Shown: positions 15,858-25,418, counted from the stretch's first letter. The stretch is 43,981 nucleotides of DNA from Richelia sp. CSU_2_1 (GCA_012034575.1 JAAUPF010000038.1:1-43981), one strand, 5' to 3'. Notes: generated by a model not told the origin, from the letters alone. Numbers and translations are program-made.

Positions 15858-16910
15858 TCACAGCGATCGCAGTCGATCGACTAAAATATCTACATAACCT
15901 TCGCTGTTGTGATGCTTCATCACCATTTCATAACCCTTCTGCGCTTGAGATTCTGCTGCTTGAGGGTTGTTTAACAAATGGACGATCGCCTCGCGCAAAC
16001 CGGCTACATCTCCGACGTTTACTACTTTAGCAATATCTGGCTGCACTAAATAATCTACCATGCCCTGAGTTTGAGTGATTGCTACCGGTCTTTTGCAGGC
16101 CATTGCTTCTACCAAACCCTGGACTCCGGCAGCATATTTATTCTCTACCAAACAAACTGCTACTACATCGGCATCGCGGTAAAGCTGCACTAAATCCGGC
16201 CATTCGTAGAATTGGCGCGACATATTTGCAGGCATAGTTTCGGGAAAAGCTTGCGCTAATGCTTTGGCATCTTTGGAAAAACCGCTAATTTTTACGTCAA
16301 CGTCTAAGTCTGCTGTTGCTGCGGCTAGCAATCGGTAATCGCGCTTTTCGAGTCCGACACTAACCACTGTTTTCCGCTGTTTTTCGGGCGAAACTAGACC
16401 TGGAGTAAAAAATTGCGTGTCTGTCTGTTCTAAAAGCAATAAAATCTTGGATTCGGGAATATTTAAATAGCCGGACAAAAAATTAGTTTGAGGGCTCGAA
16501 CAGGCCATGAACAAATCGATTTTGTTTGCTAAACCGAACAGTTTTAGGGCGGCGCGTCCCCGCAGCCGATCGATATTGTGGAAATATACAGCTATTTTCG
16601 GACGATCGCGCTTCGCACCGCACAAAGTTGCTACTGGAATGCCAATGTCTTCCCCGGTACAGAATATGACATCTTCGCTGCTGACTCGATCGGACAATTT
16701 GCGGGCGAGAGCCCAATGTTGCGGCAAACTCGAAATTTTCGATCGCAGGTTGTCACTCCACAGTATCTCCTCCCCATCCGGGGCGTGTACTTCTGCTGGC
16801 AAACAATCTCGGATCGCCCGCAGGACGTGGCGGGGGCATTTGCCTTCGCGAGCATTGCGATCGATGCCGTCTAAGTCTATTTTGCGGCCCAATGCTAAAT
16901 GGTATCTCAA
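15858..16910 (-). CDS. Glycosyltransferase, GT4-like (GT-B fold)
   Basis: A 350-residue protein with the two-domain plan of GT-B glycosyltransferases. The N-terminal half has KIAVYFHNIDRLRGRAALKL, like acceptor-side loops of GT4 enzymes, followed by FMACSSPQTNFL. The C-terminal half has the nucleotide-sugar region: KTVVSVGLEKRDYRLLAAA, LYRDADVVAVCLVENKYAAG, then GLVEAMACKRPVAITQTQGM, the equivalent of the EX7E motif. Substrate and product cannot be read from sequence; cell-envelope or exopolysaccharide glycans are likely. It is monocistronic, with a 303-bp gap upstream. Confidence 0.82.
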   Translation of the reverse strand: MRYHLALGRKIDLDGIDRNAREGKCPRHVLRAIRDCLPAEVHAPDGEEILWSDNLRSKISSLPQHWALARKLSDRVSSEDVIFCTGEDIGIPVATLCGAKRDRPKIAVYFHNIDRLRGRAALKLFGLANKIDLFMACSSPQTNFLSGYLNIPESKILLLLEQTDTQFFTPGLVSPEKQRKTVVSVGLEKRDYRLLAAATADLDVDVKISGFSKDAKALAQAFPETMPANMSRQFYEWPDLVQLYRDADVVAVCLVENKYAAGVQGLVEAMACKRPVAITQTQGMVDYLVQPDIAKVVNVGDVAGLREAIVHLLNNPQAAESQAQKGYEMVMKHHNSEGYVDILVDRLRSL

Positions 16911-17213
16911 AGTATTCTCCTGTGTTGCATTCCAAAAATGTGTGCCAAAAATCTCAGAACCAAAAATCTCTGAATCGGTATTTATTTTGTGTAGTTTCGA
17001 TCCTTTCTACTTAAAATCTCAGATTTTATTTAAGATTTTTCTTGGTTACTGACTCCGAGAACGAACAACTCGCTCAACATAAATTTACACTGGTTTGATA
17101 GAATGGACTGAGCAAACTGTGCTGCATCGTTTATAGCACCTTTAAATTAATTCAACAAGGCGGTGCCGAGAATTTGCTAACACTAAAATACTGATTCGTT
17201 TATTATTAGCTTT
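16911..17213. other. Intergenic region between divergent genes
   Basis: The gap between the glycosyltransferase (minus) and phosphatase (plus) genes should hold both promoters. A short imperfect direct repeat (CCAAAAATCTCAGAA / CCAAAAATCTCTGAA, near 16948-16977) is the only visible structure. I cannot assign -10/-35 elements with confidence. Confidence 0.4.
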
Positions 17214-18062
17214 ATGTATATTTCTCCCGATCGAGACCGAAAAATTCGCTCCACCCTGCGGGATTGCGGTCGGCAAGCTCTCCAACTCGCCGCCCGACCC
17301 TTTGAAATTTCTGAAAAAGGGCCAGGTGATTACGTAACAAGTATCGATCGATACTTAGACGAACAACTATCGACCGCATTCTGTGCCTTATTTCCTGAAG
17401 ACGGCCTGATTACTGAAGAAAATGCCGCCTCAAGAGCGGCCTACGGTGGCAATTACCGCAGTCTGTGGTGCATCGACCCCCTTGACGGCACCGAAGAATT
17501 TATGCAGGGAAAACTTCACTACGCTACGATGGTGGGCTTGCTAAAGGACAAAGAACCGATCGCCGGTTGGATCTACGCCCCAGCCTTCGAGCAAATGTAC
17601 TTCGGGGGCAAAGATTGGGGATTGTTCCAAACCCTGGGAGACCAAAGCCCACAGCCGATCGCCATTCACCAACCGCCAGCCCCAACAGCAGACAACTGTA
17701 AAATTGTACTCGGAGACAAAGACCAAAAAAACTACGGTCGGGCGATCGCCCAGATCGTACCGGGCGCTGAATTTTATTCCCTCGGCAGCTTCGGCTTAAA
17801 AGTGCTCGAAGTCATCGCCGGTAGAGCAGGTTTGTACCTGTACTTCAACGGCAGAGTCAAAGTATGGGATACTGCCGGCCCGGTTGCCCTAGCCAAAGCT
17901 GCCGGATTAGTTTGCTGCGACTTGCAAGGCCAACCCCTGAAATGGACGCCCGATGCCTTAAATCCAGAAACCCTAGCCCACTGTCAGCCGATCGCGATCG
18001 GCTGGCCGAATTATATAGAACCCCTGTTGGAGAAAATTCAACAGGCGGTAAGATGCTGTTAA
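17214..18062 (+). CDS. Inositol monophosphatase family protein, probably CysQ-like 3'(2'),5'-bisphosphate nucleotidase
   Basis: A 282-residue Mg-dependent phosphatase of the IMPase/FBPase superfamily. Metal-site motifs are all present: DYVTSIDRYLDEQL near residue 36, the Glu pair in LITEEN (~72), the signature WCIDPLDGTEEF (~87-98), and the C-terminal VWDTAGPVALAKAAG (~218). The GTEEF form and overall length fit CysQ-type enzymes, which hydrolyse the sulfation by-product PAP, but IMPase or another sugar phosphatase cannot be excluded. Start at the first ATG; no operon partner upstream. Confidence 0.8.
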   Translation: MYISPDRDRKIRSTLRDCGRQALQLAARPFEISEKGPGDYVTSIDRYLDEQLSTAFCALFPEDGLITEENAASRAAYGGNYRSLWCIDPLDGTEEFMQGKLHYATMVGLLKDKEPIAGWIYAPAFEQMYFGGKDWGLFQTLGDQSPQPIAIHQPPAPTADNCKIVLGDKDQKNYGRAIAQIVPGAEFYSLGSFGLKVLEVIAGRAGLYLYFNGRVKVWDTAGPVALAKAAGLVCCDLQGQPLKWTPDALNPETLAHCQPIAIGWPNYIEPLLEKIQQAVRCC

Positions 18063-18118
18063 AGAATCGGCCAATTTTAGGCGAACAGCGCCCTGCACCC
18101 TTATCATCGATAATTAAA

Positions 18119-18159
18119 GGAGCAAGCGATCGCTTGTTTTCTCAAACAGCGATCGCTCC
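18119..18159. repeat. Inverted repeat built on two HIP1 sites
   Basis: GGAGCAAGCGATCGCTTG and CAGCGATCGCTCC form an imperfect inverted repeat in the gap between the phosphatase and Crp-family genes. Each arm contains the HIP1 octamer GCGATCGC. It could act as a transcript-end hairpin. Confidence 0.5.
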
Positions 18160-18210
18160 CCGGCTGTTGGCTGTCGCCTAATCATAATTTCCCACGCTTT
18201 GCGAGTTTGC

Positions 18211-18891
18211 ATGAAGACAGAAGCTTTCAGTGAGCTGTTCCCTCTATTTAAGGGTGCTAACCCAGAAACTTTGGGAGGGCTGCTATCAAATGCCGTCAAG
18301 CACGAGTATCCCCCCGGTCGAGCTGTAGTGATGGAAGATTCCTGGGGCAACGCAATTTACTTTGTCGTATCGGGCTGGGTCAAAGTCCGGCGCTTGTCCA
18401 ACGATCGAGCCGTATCGATGGCTATTTTGGGACCGGGCGCATTCTTCGGCGAAATGGCCATTCTGGATGAATCTCCGCGATCGAATGACGTAATTGCCCT
18501 GTCGCCCGTGCGACTGATCAGCGTTACGGCCCAGCGATTTATTCAAACCCTGTTTAAAGATCCGCAGTTGCACCACCGAATGCTGCAATTGATGGTGCGC
18601 AGGCTGCGCCAAACCAATCTCCGCTACCAACTCCGGAACCGCCAACCAGCAGTTAAACTAGCTAATACTTTAGTCGAGCTGGCAGAAAACCACGGTCAGA
18701 AAACTGCACAGGGCAAAGAGATATTTAATATCCCTTATGAAGATTTAGCGGACGTGACAGATATCGCCCTCGATGAAACCAGCAAAATTATGGAAACGCT
18801 GGAGAGCAAAAACTGGATTAAAGTCGATTCAGATCGCCAAACTATCCATTTAATCAACCTCAAACACTTGATGAATTTGGCAAGTAAATGA
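18211..18891 (+). CDS. Crp/Fnr family transcriptional regulator
   Basis: A 226-residue regulator from ATG 18211 (the in-frame start at 18199 is less likely). Residues ~10-125 form a cyclic-nucleotide-binding-type beta barrel: PPGRAVVMEDSWGNAIYFVV, SGWVKVRRLS, and GPGAFFGEMAILDESPRSND, which keeps the GE and R/S of the phosphate-binding cassette. Residues ~150-222 form a winged helix (IPYEDLADVTDIALDETSKI), the recognition region. No Cys cluster is present, so it is not an Fnr-type Fe-S sensor; the ligand is unknown. Its last codons overlap the start of the M61 peptidase gene (ATGA), so the two are probably co-expressed. Confidence 0.88.
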   Translation: MKTEAFSELFPLFKGANPETLGGLLSNAVKHEYPPGRAVVMEDSWGNAIYFVVSGWVKVRRLSNDRAVSMAILGPGAFFGEMAILDESPRSNDVIALSPVRLISVTAQRFIQTLFKDPQLHHRMLQLMVRRLRQTNLRYQLRNRQPAVKLANTLVELAENHGQKTAQGKEIFNIPYEDLADVTDIALDETSKIMETLESKNWIKVDSDRQTIHLINLKHLMNLASK

Positions 18892-20789
18892 TAGATGCCA
18901 CCCGTCTCGATCCCTCGGAAGTTGTCGCGAACCGTCCGGAGCAACTAAGGGCCCCGACAATTAATTATTCGGTGGCGATGCCCAATCCTGAATCCCACCT
19001 GTTTGAAGTGACTTTGCGCGTTCAAAATTGGTCGTCACCAGTTTTGGATTTAAAAATGCCGGTTTGGACTCCCGGTTCTTACTTAATTCGAGAGTACGCC
19101 AAACACTTGCAAGACTTTCGATCGCGCGCGGCAGATCGAGCTTTGCCTTGGCACAAGGCAGGCAAAAATCACTGGCAAGTCGATACGGATTCGGTCTCGG
19201 ATGTCACGGTAAGCTACCGCATTTTCGCGAACGAACTGACCGTGCGCACCAATCATTTAGACCGGACTCACGGTTATTTTAACCCGGCTGCTTTGTGCTT
19301 TTTCTTGCCGGGATTCGATCGCGCTCCTTACACCGTAGAAATTGTACCGCCCCGGCCGGAATGGCGCATTGTGACGGCTTTGCCATCCGTTCCGGGGCAA
19401 GAGAACACTTTCGTGGCGACAGATTTTGATACCCTGGTCGATAGTCCTTTTGAGATCGGCATTCACAAGGCGTGCGATTTTGATGTAATGGGAAAACCCC
19501 ACCAGTTCGTTGTGTGGGGCAAAGGCAATTTAGAGGCCGATCGGGCAATTCGAGATATCCAAAAAATTATCGAAGTTGAAGCCGAAATGTTCGGCGGTTT
19601 GCCTTACGATCGCTATATATTTTTGCTGCATTTGTCCGGCTCGGGTTACGGAGGTTTGGAACACAAAGATAGCTGCACACTCAACTACCCGCGTTTTGGT
19701 TTTCGGAATAAGGACAAGTACGAACGGTTCGTACAATTGGTAGCTCACGAGTTTTTTCACCTCTGGAATGTCAAGCGCATCCGACCGAAAGCTCTAGAAG
19801 TATTTGATTACGAACAAGAAAATTATACTACTTCTTTGTGGTTCTCTGAAGGCACGACCAGTTATTACGATTTGGTGATTCCATTTCGAGCAGGTTTCTA
19901 CGGCGTTAAGGGTTTGTTCCAAAATTTTGCCAAGGAAATCACCCGCTTGCAAACGACTCCGGGGCGGAAATTGCAGCCGGCAAGCGAGTCGAGTTGGGAT
20001 GCTTGGATCAAGCTGTACCGCCGGGATGCTAACAGCGATAATTCCCAAATTTCTTATTATTTGAAAGGGGAAGTTGTTTCGTTTTTGCTGGATTTGTTAA
20101 TTCGATCGAGACACAGCAACGAACGATCGCTCGATGATGTGATGCGTTTGATGTGGCAGAAGTTTGGCAATGCTAATTCGGAGCCAAACGGCGGAAATGC
20201 CGTAAATTCGGAAACGGAACAAAACTCAAACGCGCAGGCAAATGGCAAGTTAAATTCTCATTCGCATCAAACAGAAATTGGCTTTACTCCAGAAGAGTTG
20301 AAAGCGGCGATCGAGTCGGTGGCTGGTGTTGATTTGAGCGACTTTTTTGCCCGCTATATTGACGGCACTGAAGAGTTGCCCTATGACGAATATCTCGAAC
20401 CTTTCGGCCTGCAAATTTCGGTAGATGAAACTAACGAAATACCTCGGCTCGGTTGGACGCTGGCAACGGAAAACGGACGGGAAACAGTTAAGTTTGTTGA
20501 AGCAGGATCTCCCGCACAGTTGGCAGGAATTGACGCTGGTGACGAGTTGCTGGCGATCGACGGTTTTCGAGTAGTAAATGCAGAACAAACGAACGAGAGG
20601 CTAAAGGATTACAAGCCTGGAGATATTGTTTTGGTGACGGTTTTCCATCAAGACGAACTCAGAACTTGTCCGGTTACTCTAGCAGCAGCACAACCAGGAC
20701 GCTATTCGATCGTAGCAGTCGATCGGCCGAGCGAAATTCAGCAACAAAACTTTACCGGCTGGCTGGGAGTTCCTTTGTCGAACTTGTGA
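18888..20789 (+). CDS. M61 family metallopeptidase (glycyl aminopeptidase type) with PDZ domain
   Basis: A 633-residue zinc peptidase. After an N-terminal beta domain (MPVWTPGSYLIREYAK is a family landmark), the catalytic domain has HEFFH (His287, Glu288, His291) followed by LWNVKRIRP and the third ligand Glu321 in WFSEGTTSYY. A PDZ domain (about 525-610, with AGSPAQLAGIDAGDELLAID) follows. A low-complexity Asn/Ser/Gly insert at ~428-465 is probably a flexible loop. M61 enzymes release N-terminal Gly or Ala; substrates here are unknown. No signal peptide is seen. The start overlaps the Crp-family stop (ATGA). Confidence 0.92.
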   Translation: MIDATRLDPSEVVANRPEQLRAPTINYSVAMPNPESHLFEVTLRVQNWSSPVLDLKMPVWTPGSYLIREYAKHLQDFRSRAADRALPWHKAGKNHWQVDTDSVSDVTVSYRIFANELTVRTNHLDRTHGYFNPAALCFFLPGFDRAPYTVEIVPPRPEWRIVTALPSVPGQENTFVATDFDTLVDSPFEIGIHKACDFDVMGKPHQFVVWGKGNLEADRAIRDIQKIIEVEAEMFGGLPYDRYIFLLHLSGSGYGGLEHKDSCTLNYPRFGFRNKDKYERFVQLVAHEFFHLWNVKRIRPKALEVFDYEQENYTTSLWFSEGTTSYYDLVIPFRAGFYGVKGLFQNFAKEITRLQTTPGRKLQPASESSWDAWIKLYRRDANSDNSQISYYLKGEVVSFLLDLLIRSRHSNERSLDDVMRLMWQKFGNANSEPNGGNAVNSETEQNSNAQANGKLNSHSHQTEIGFTPEELKAAIESVAGVDLSDFFARYIDGTEELPYDEYLEPFGLQISVDETNEIPRLGWTLATENGRETVKFVEAGSPAQLAGIDAGDELLAIDGFRVVNAEQTNERLKDYKPGDIVLVTVFHQDELRTCPVTLAAAQPGRYSIVAVDRPSEIQQQNFTGWLGVPLSNL

Positions 20790-20923
20790 GATAAAGGAAG
20801 GAGAAGGAGCAGGAAAAGGTACAGGGGAACAGGAGATAAATCACAAACGGAATCAAACTCAATTCCCAATTCCCCATTACCAATTCCCCATTCCCCATTA
20901 CCAATTCCCCATTCCTAATTTTT

Positions 20924-21400
20924 ATGATCCAACCCCCACCTCCTCCCTCTATTTCGCCCCGTCAAATGAACCTGCTGAGAATTGTTGCTTCTATGGCATG
21001 GGCTGACGGCGAATTGGCGACTGAAGAAGTCGATTTAATGCTCGATCGTTTTTGCCGTTTGTTCGCCAGCGATCGCGAACAGCAGCAAATGCAACAAGAA
21101 TTGCGCGATTATATCATGCAAAATATTCCCCTTGACGAGTTGATTCACCAACTGGAAAGTCAAGCAGAACGAGAATTAGTGTTGCAACTCGGCTACGAGG
21201 TAATTGCATCAAGTTCTCGCACTCCTGATGAACCAAAAATTAATACGGAAGAAGCGGCGGCTTATCAAAAATTAGTGCGGTTGCTGGATTTGCCGGAGGA
21301 TGCTGTCAAGCGCATTGAAGCTGAAGCATCGGCAACCGATAATTCGGAGGGAGTTGTAGAAAAGATGGCTCACAAATTAGAACAGTTTATCAAAGGCTAG
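20924..21400 (+). CDS. TerB-like domain protein
   Basis: A 158-residue all-helical acidic protein. The core MNLLRIVASMAWADGELATE, followed by EVDLMLDRFCRLF and a second helical pair, fits the TerB/DjlA-like (tellurite resistance TerB) fold, in which ADGE is the usual metal- or phosphate-linked acidic motif. Its cellular role is unknown; TerB modules often go with stress or membrane functions. An STRR-like stretch of ATTCCCC/ATTACC units lies directly upstream (about 20855-20920). Confidence 0.75.
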   Translation: MIQPPPPPSISPRQMNLLRIVASMAWADGELATEEVDLMLDRFCRLFASDREQQQMQQELRDYIMQNIPLDELIHQLESQAERELVLQLGYEVIASSSRTPDEPKINTEEAAAYQKLVRLLDLPEDAVKRIEAEASATDNSEGVVEKMAHKLEQFIKG

Positions 21401-21584
21401 AGCGCCAGTCCAGTAAAAGAGGTTGACCCAAAAACCTAAAGTTCAGTTGGGGCAACCCTGCTGGGTTATGGTGACTCTGCGCAACCTTGCAATCCCCGCG
21501 CCTTGAAGGTCGGGGAGTGTCAAAGTATTCCATCAGCGTTCATCCGCGTTAATCAGCTAAAATCAGCCGTTGCAAAATCCCACC
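21401..21584. other. Gap between convergent terB-like and ppsA genes
   Basis: Contains a small stem, CCCCG/CGGGG (about 21495-21516), that could end transcripts. No gene is visible. Confidence 0.4.
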
Positions 21585-24065
21585 CTAAAGAACCCCAGCC
21601 ACATCCATCGCCAAATCCATCGCCGAACCCGAATTTTCCACCTTAGCAACATCCAGCAAAGTCTTCAAAACCGAATCAGGATTCAGACTGATAGAATCAA
21701 TTCCCAACTCAACTAAAAACCTCGCAAACTCAGGATAATCGCTCGGCGCTTGACCGCAAATTCCAATTTTACGATCGTACTTCTTCGCCGCCTTAATCGC
21801 AATTTCCACCATCCGCTTCACAGCTTCATTGCGTTCGTCAAAGATGTGCGCCACCAAACCAGAATCCCGATCCAATCCCAAAGTTAGCTGAGTTAAATCG
21901 TTAGAACCGATCGAAAATCCATCAAACACTTGCGCGAATTCATCAGCAAAGATTACATTACTTGGCAATTCACACATTACATACACTTGCAAACCATTTT
22001 CGCCCTTCACCAAACCATTTTTTGCCATCTGGGCAAGCACTTTTCGCCCTTCTTCCGGCGTGCGGCAAAATGGCACCATCGGAATTACATTTGTCAAGCC
22101 CATTTCATCTCGCACTCGCTTTAAGGCCTTGCATTCCAAAGCAAAAGCATCGCGATAATTCGGATCGTAATAGCGAGAAGCACCTCGCCAACCGATCATC
22201 GGGTTTTCTTCCTTCGGTTCAAACTGCTTTCCTCCCAACAAATTAGCGTATTCATTGCTCTTAAAATCGCTCAGCCGCACGATAACTGGATGCGGGTAAA
22301 ATGCAGCAGCGATCGTCCCAATTCCCCAAGCTAATTTGTCAGTGAAAAAATCGGGTTTGTGCGGGTAAAGCACCGTCATTTCATCAATTTCCCGCTTGAC
22401 AGATTCATTCGTCAATTCATCGTAGCGGATCAGTGCTAGGGGGTGCGCTTTAATGTGATTGGCAATGATAAATTCCAGCCGCGCTAAGCCCACGCCGTCG
22501 CAGGGAATTGCTGACAAACCAAATGCTTCCTCGGGATTGCCGACATTCATTAAAATTTGAGTGCGAGTGCGGGGCAAATTGCCGATCGCAGTTTCTTGAA
22601 CTTCAAAAGGCACCAAACCGGAATAAACCTTACCTTCATCTCCTTCGGCGCAAGAAACAGTAATTTCTTGTCCGTTTTTCAAAATTTTTGTCGCATCGCC
22701 GGTACCGACAATTGCCGGAATTCCCATTTCCCGCGCGATAATGGCAGCGTGACAAGTGCGGCCGCCCGAATTAGTGACGATCGCGCTGGCTTTTTTCATG
22801 ATCGGTTCCCAATCCGGGTCAGTTTTATTAGTAATTAAAACTTCGCCCGCTTGGAAATCAGCAATGTTGTGAACATCTAAAATTACCCGCGCTTTTCCTT
22901 GACCGATCGCTTCGCCAACGGCGCGACCTTTTGCCAAAACTGCGCTCGAACCTTGCAGTTTGTAGTTTCTCAAAACCGCCGCCGCTTTTTGAGATTGCAC
23001 GGTTTCCGGTCTTGCTTGCACGATAAACAGTTCGCCTGTGACGCCATCTTTTGCCCATTCGATGTCCATCGGCGTGTAGGTTCCGCGCACTTGGGAATAG
23101 TGTTCTTCGATTAATACCGCCCAGCGCGCTAGTTGCAAAACTTCGTCATCTTCAATGGCTAATTTGCGCCGTTCGGTTGGCGTCACCGATACGTTTTTGG
23201 TGTATTTAGAACCGCCGAGATCGTACACCATTTTAATCTCTTTCGTGCCAACCCGCTTGTCCAGAATCGGGCGGAAACCTTGTTTTAAAGTGGGTTTAAA
23301 CACAAAGTATTCGTCGGGATTGACAGCACCTTGCACCACATTTTCGCCCAATCCGTAGGCGGCGGTAACTAATACGGCATTTTTGAAACCGGTTTCAGTG
23401 TCGATGCTGAACATGACGCCGGAAGATGCTAAATCCGATCGCACCATTTTTTGGACGCCGACAGAAAGCGCGACTTCAAAGTGATCGAATCCTCGAAGTT
23501 GGCGGTAAGAAATCGCCCTGTCAGTGAAGGTAGAAGCGAAGCATTTGTGACAGCATTCGAGGACGCCGGTGCAGGTGTGAACGTTGAGATAAGTTTCCTG
23601 CTGTCCCGCAAAACTCGCATCCGGTAAGTCTTCGGCGGTGGCAGACGATCGCACCGCTACATCCGTGCGATCGCCGTACATCTCGCATAATTTATCGTAA
23701 GCTTGGGCGATCGCCACTTGCAAGTCTCGCGGAAATGGCGTGTCGAGAATTAGCGCCCGTGCTTGCTTACCTATTTGGCGCAAGTTGTTGACATCTGCTA
23801 CGTCTAAATCGGCAAAAAGTTCGCGCAATTTAGCTTCTAATCCCGCAGATTCGATGAAGTAGCGGTAAGCGTGGGCTGTAGTGGCAAATCCGTTGGGAAC
23901 TTTGACGCCTTTGGGAGTTAACTGTTGGATCATTTCTCCCAAAGAAGCGTTTTTGCCGCCGACTAAAGGGATGTCGGCGATGCCGACTTCATCAAACCAC
24001 AATACTAAAGCTTTGTCTTTGGGAATTACAAGCTCTTTTTCTGGGATTTCTAATCTTTGGACCAT
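21585..24065 (-). CDS. ppsA: Phosphoenolpyruvate synthase
   Basis: PpsA makes phosphoenolpyruvate from pyruvate and ATP (gluconeogenic direction). The 826 residues show the N-terminal ATP-grasp-like PEP/pyruvate-binding domain (GGKNASLGEM near 37, VAVRSSATAEDLPDASFAGQ at ~137-156), the central phosphohistidine domain (GGRTCHAAIIAREMGIPAIV, His439 carries the phosphate), and the C-terminal PEP-utilising barrel with MCELPSNV, FSIGSNDLTQLTLGLDRDSG and the GICGQAPSDYPE Cys/Gln motif. Length is normal. Divergent from an HxlR-type gene, with a long 440-bp gap. Confidence 0.96.
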   Translation of the reverse strand: MVQRLEIPEKELVIPKDKALVLWFDEVGIADIPLVGGKNASLGEMIQQLTPKGVKVPNGFATTAHAYRYFIESAGLEAKLRELFADLDVADVNNLRQIGKQARALILDTPFPRDLQVAIAQAYDKLCEMYGDRTDVAVRSSATAEDLPDASFAGQQETYLNVHTCTGVLECCHKCFASTFTDRAISYRQLRGFDHFEVALSVGVQKMVRSDLASSGVMFSIDTETGFKNAVLVTAAYGLGENVVQGAVNPDEYFVFKPTLKQGFRPILDKRVGTKEIKMVYDLGGSKYTKNVSVTPTERRKLAIEDDEVLQLARWAVLIEEHYSQVRGTYTPMDIEWAKDGVTGELFIVQARPETVQSQKAAAVLRNYKLQGSSAVLAKGRAVGEAIGQGKARVILDVHNIADFQAGEVLITNKTDPDWEPIMKKASAIVTNSGGRTCHAAIIAREMGIPAIVGTGDATKILKNGQEITVSCAEGDEGKVYSGLVPFEVQETAIGNLPRTRTQILMNVGNPEEAFGLSAIPCDGVGLARLEFIIANHIKAHPLALIRYDELTNESVKREIDEMTVLYPHKPDFFTDKLAWGIGTIAAAFYPHPVIVRLSDFKSNEYANLLGGKQFEPKEENPMIGWRGASRYYDPNYRDAFALECKALKRVRDEMGLTNVIPMVPFCRTPEEGRKVLAQMAKNGLVKGENGLQVYVMCELPSNVIFADEFAQVFDGFSIGSNDLTQLTLGLDRDSGLVAHIFDERNEAVKRMVEIAIKAAKKYDRKIGICGQAPSDYPEFARFLVELGIDSISLNPDSVLKTLLDVAKVENSGSAMDLAMDVAGVL

Positions 24066-24505
24066 TGGTTTTTTCCTCTAAGCTTCAGCTATGTTCGGTC
24101 AACGTGCTGCCGAGGTTCTCTATGTATTTTTGTTGAGATTTTTCTCGAAACATCAAAAACTCTTGACTTAACCGCCGCCAGTTATTAGCTGTGCCGTGCC
24201 GGGTAATTATCAAAACTAATAATTGACCTTGACAGCTAACTTTGGTTCGTGTTAAGTAAATCTACTTTTGAGTCAATAATCTCGATCCCCAGCTATTGAA
24301 AGTAAATTTCAAAGTTGTTTGCGCGGTTTTTTATCGTAGCAACAGTTGGGAGAAGTTTTTTTGTTGCCTCTATTTACAGATTAGAACTTTCTGGGAAAAA
24401 TACAAGATAGGCGCGGGAATTCCTCTTAGTTACCAAAAGTAAAAAAATGGCAGTGGCGCGGTTGCGGGAGTTATAATTAAAGAAACAGATATAAAAGTTT
24501 AAAAA
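24066..24505. other. Long intergenic region between ppsA and the HxlR-type gene
   Basis: 440 bp without a gene. It should carry the promoters of both divergent genes. I see A/T-rich segments but no clear inverted repeat or riboswitch-like structure. Confidence 0.4.
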
Positions 24506-24877
24506 ATGAAAATAAAACATACTTGTACCGCACCAAATTTACAGCCGTTGGCAGCAGCGTGCTGCGAGGATACTCACCCGATCGAGTTCGTGTTGGAACT
24601 GCTGGCGAATAAATGGTCGGTGTCGATCGTCCGGGAGTTGTTCAAGGGGGTGAGGCGGACGCACGAGTTGTTAGAAGCTTTGCCGGGGATTAGCTCGAAA
24701 ACTCTAACTGCGAGGCTCAGAGAGTTAGAAACGCACGGTTTGGTAAACCGCAAGGTTTATGCCGAAATTCCGCCCCGCGTGGAATATTCGCTGACAGAAA
24801 AAGGGCGAGAACTTCAAGGGGCGATCGCAGTTTTGAAGCAGTTAGGCGAAAAGTGGCTGAGCAAGGAAGCCTGTTGA
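24506..24877 (+). CDS. HxlR family transcriptional regulator
   Basis: A 123-residue winged-helix regulator. The HxlR core is clear: PIEFVLELLANKWSVSIVRE, LFKGVRRTHELLEALPGISS, KTLTARLRELETHGLVNRKV, and the wing PPRVEYSLTEKGREL. The N-terminus is Cys-rich (Cys7, Cys19, Cys20), a feature of redox- or electrophile-sensing HxlR/HypR/QorR-type members, so a redox input is possible (inference). Divergent from ppsA; it may regulate itself or a distant target. Confidence 0.88.
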   Translation: MKIKHTCTAPNLQPLAAACCEDTHPIEFVLELLANKWSVSIVRELFKGVRRTHELLEALPGISSKTLTARLRELETHGLVNRKVYAEIPPRVEYSLTEKGRELQGAIAVLKQLGEKWLSKEAC

Positions 24878-24990
24878 TTTTCGATTTTCGATTGAACATC
24901 GATGAATACCTAAACTGAAAGAACACCAGTGCAGACTTGCCGATCGGAACAAGCTCTGTCCTTCTCAGGTGGAGTTGTTGGTGTTTTGAT

Positions 24991-25355
24991 TTAAGATTCT
25001 GTCGATCGAGATTCTGGTGTGAGAGTGAGTCTGCGATAGACTTGTTCGATCGGGAAGCTGAGGTTAATACTTCGGAGTTCTATGATGTCTCCTTCTTGGT
25101 AGTTGATAATTATCCATTCACCTGCATCATTTTTATGGTATAAATCAATTTCAATCTCGATCGAACTCACTAGCAAATAATCTTTTAAAACCGGGTTTCT
25201 GCGATACATTCTAAACTTGCCACCTCGATCGTAGGCTTCGGTGCTGGGTGACAATACTTCAACGATTAAGCATGGATAGGTGATGTATTGGGTGGTGGTT
25301 GTGTCGCGATCGTCGCAGGTGACGCTGCATAAACTTCACCACCAATATACTCATC
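24991..25355 (-). pseudogene. Uma2 (DUF820) family endonuclease, 3' part, disrupted
   Basis: Uma2 proteins have a PD-(D/E)XK-like fold and are abundant in cyanobacteria. Beside the IscB element the frame starts with DEYIGGEVYA (25355-25326), then jumps to another frame with VTCDDRDTTTTQYITYPCL, IVEVLSPSTEAYDRGGKFR, MYRRNPVLKDYLLVSS and the usual tail to a stop at 24991. Between GEVYA and VTCDD about 60-70 conserved residues are missing, so the gene has an internal deletion besides the insertion. The matching 5' end is at 27023-27108, on the other side of the element. Confidence 0.78.
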
Positions 25356-25356
25356 T

Positions 25357-25418
25357 AACCCTCCAGGAGACCCCTACCAAAACTGTACTCAGTTTGGTGG
25401 CGGGAGGAATGGAGGGTT
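25357..25418 (-). repeat. Right-end hairpin of the IscB element
   Basis: AACCCTCCA (25357-25365) pairs with TGGAGGGTT (25410-25418). Nested inside, CTACCAAAACTG pairs with CAGTTTGGTGG around TACT, with one bulged base. A bulged subterminal hairpin is the typical IS200/IS605 end structure recognised by TnpA. Confidence 0.7.

Noticed and set aside
25383..25396. A fourth TGAGTACA site inside the IscB element
   Set aside because: The octamer is present on the minus strand but is part of the right-end hairpin loop; neither TTGAG nor CTAAT stands at the required spacing.
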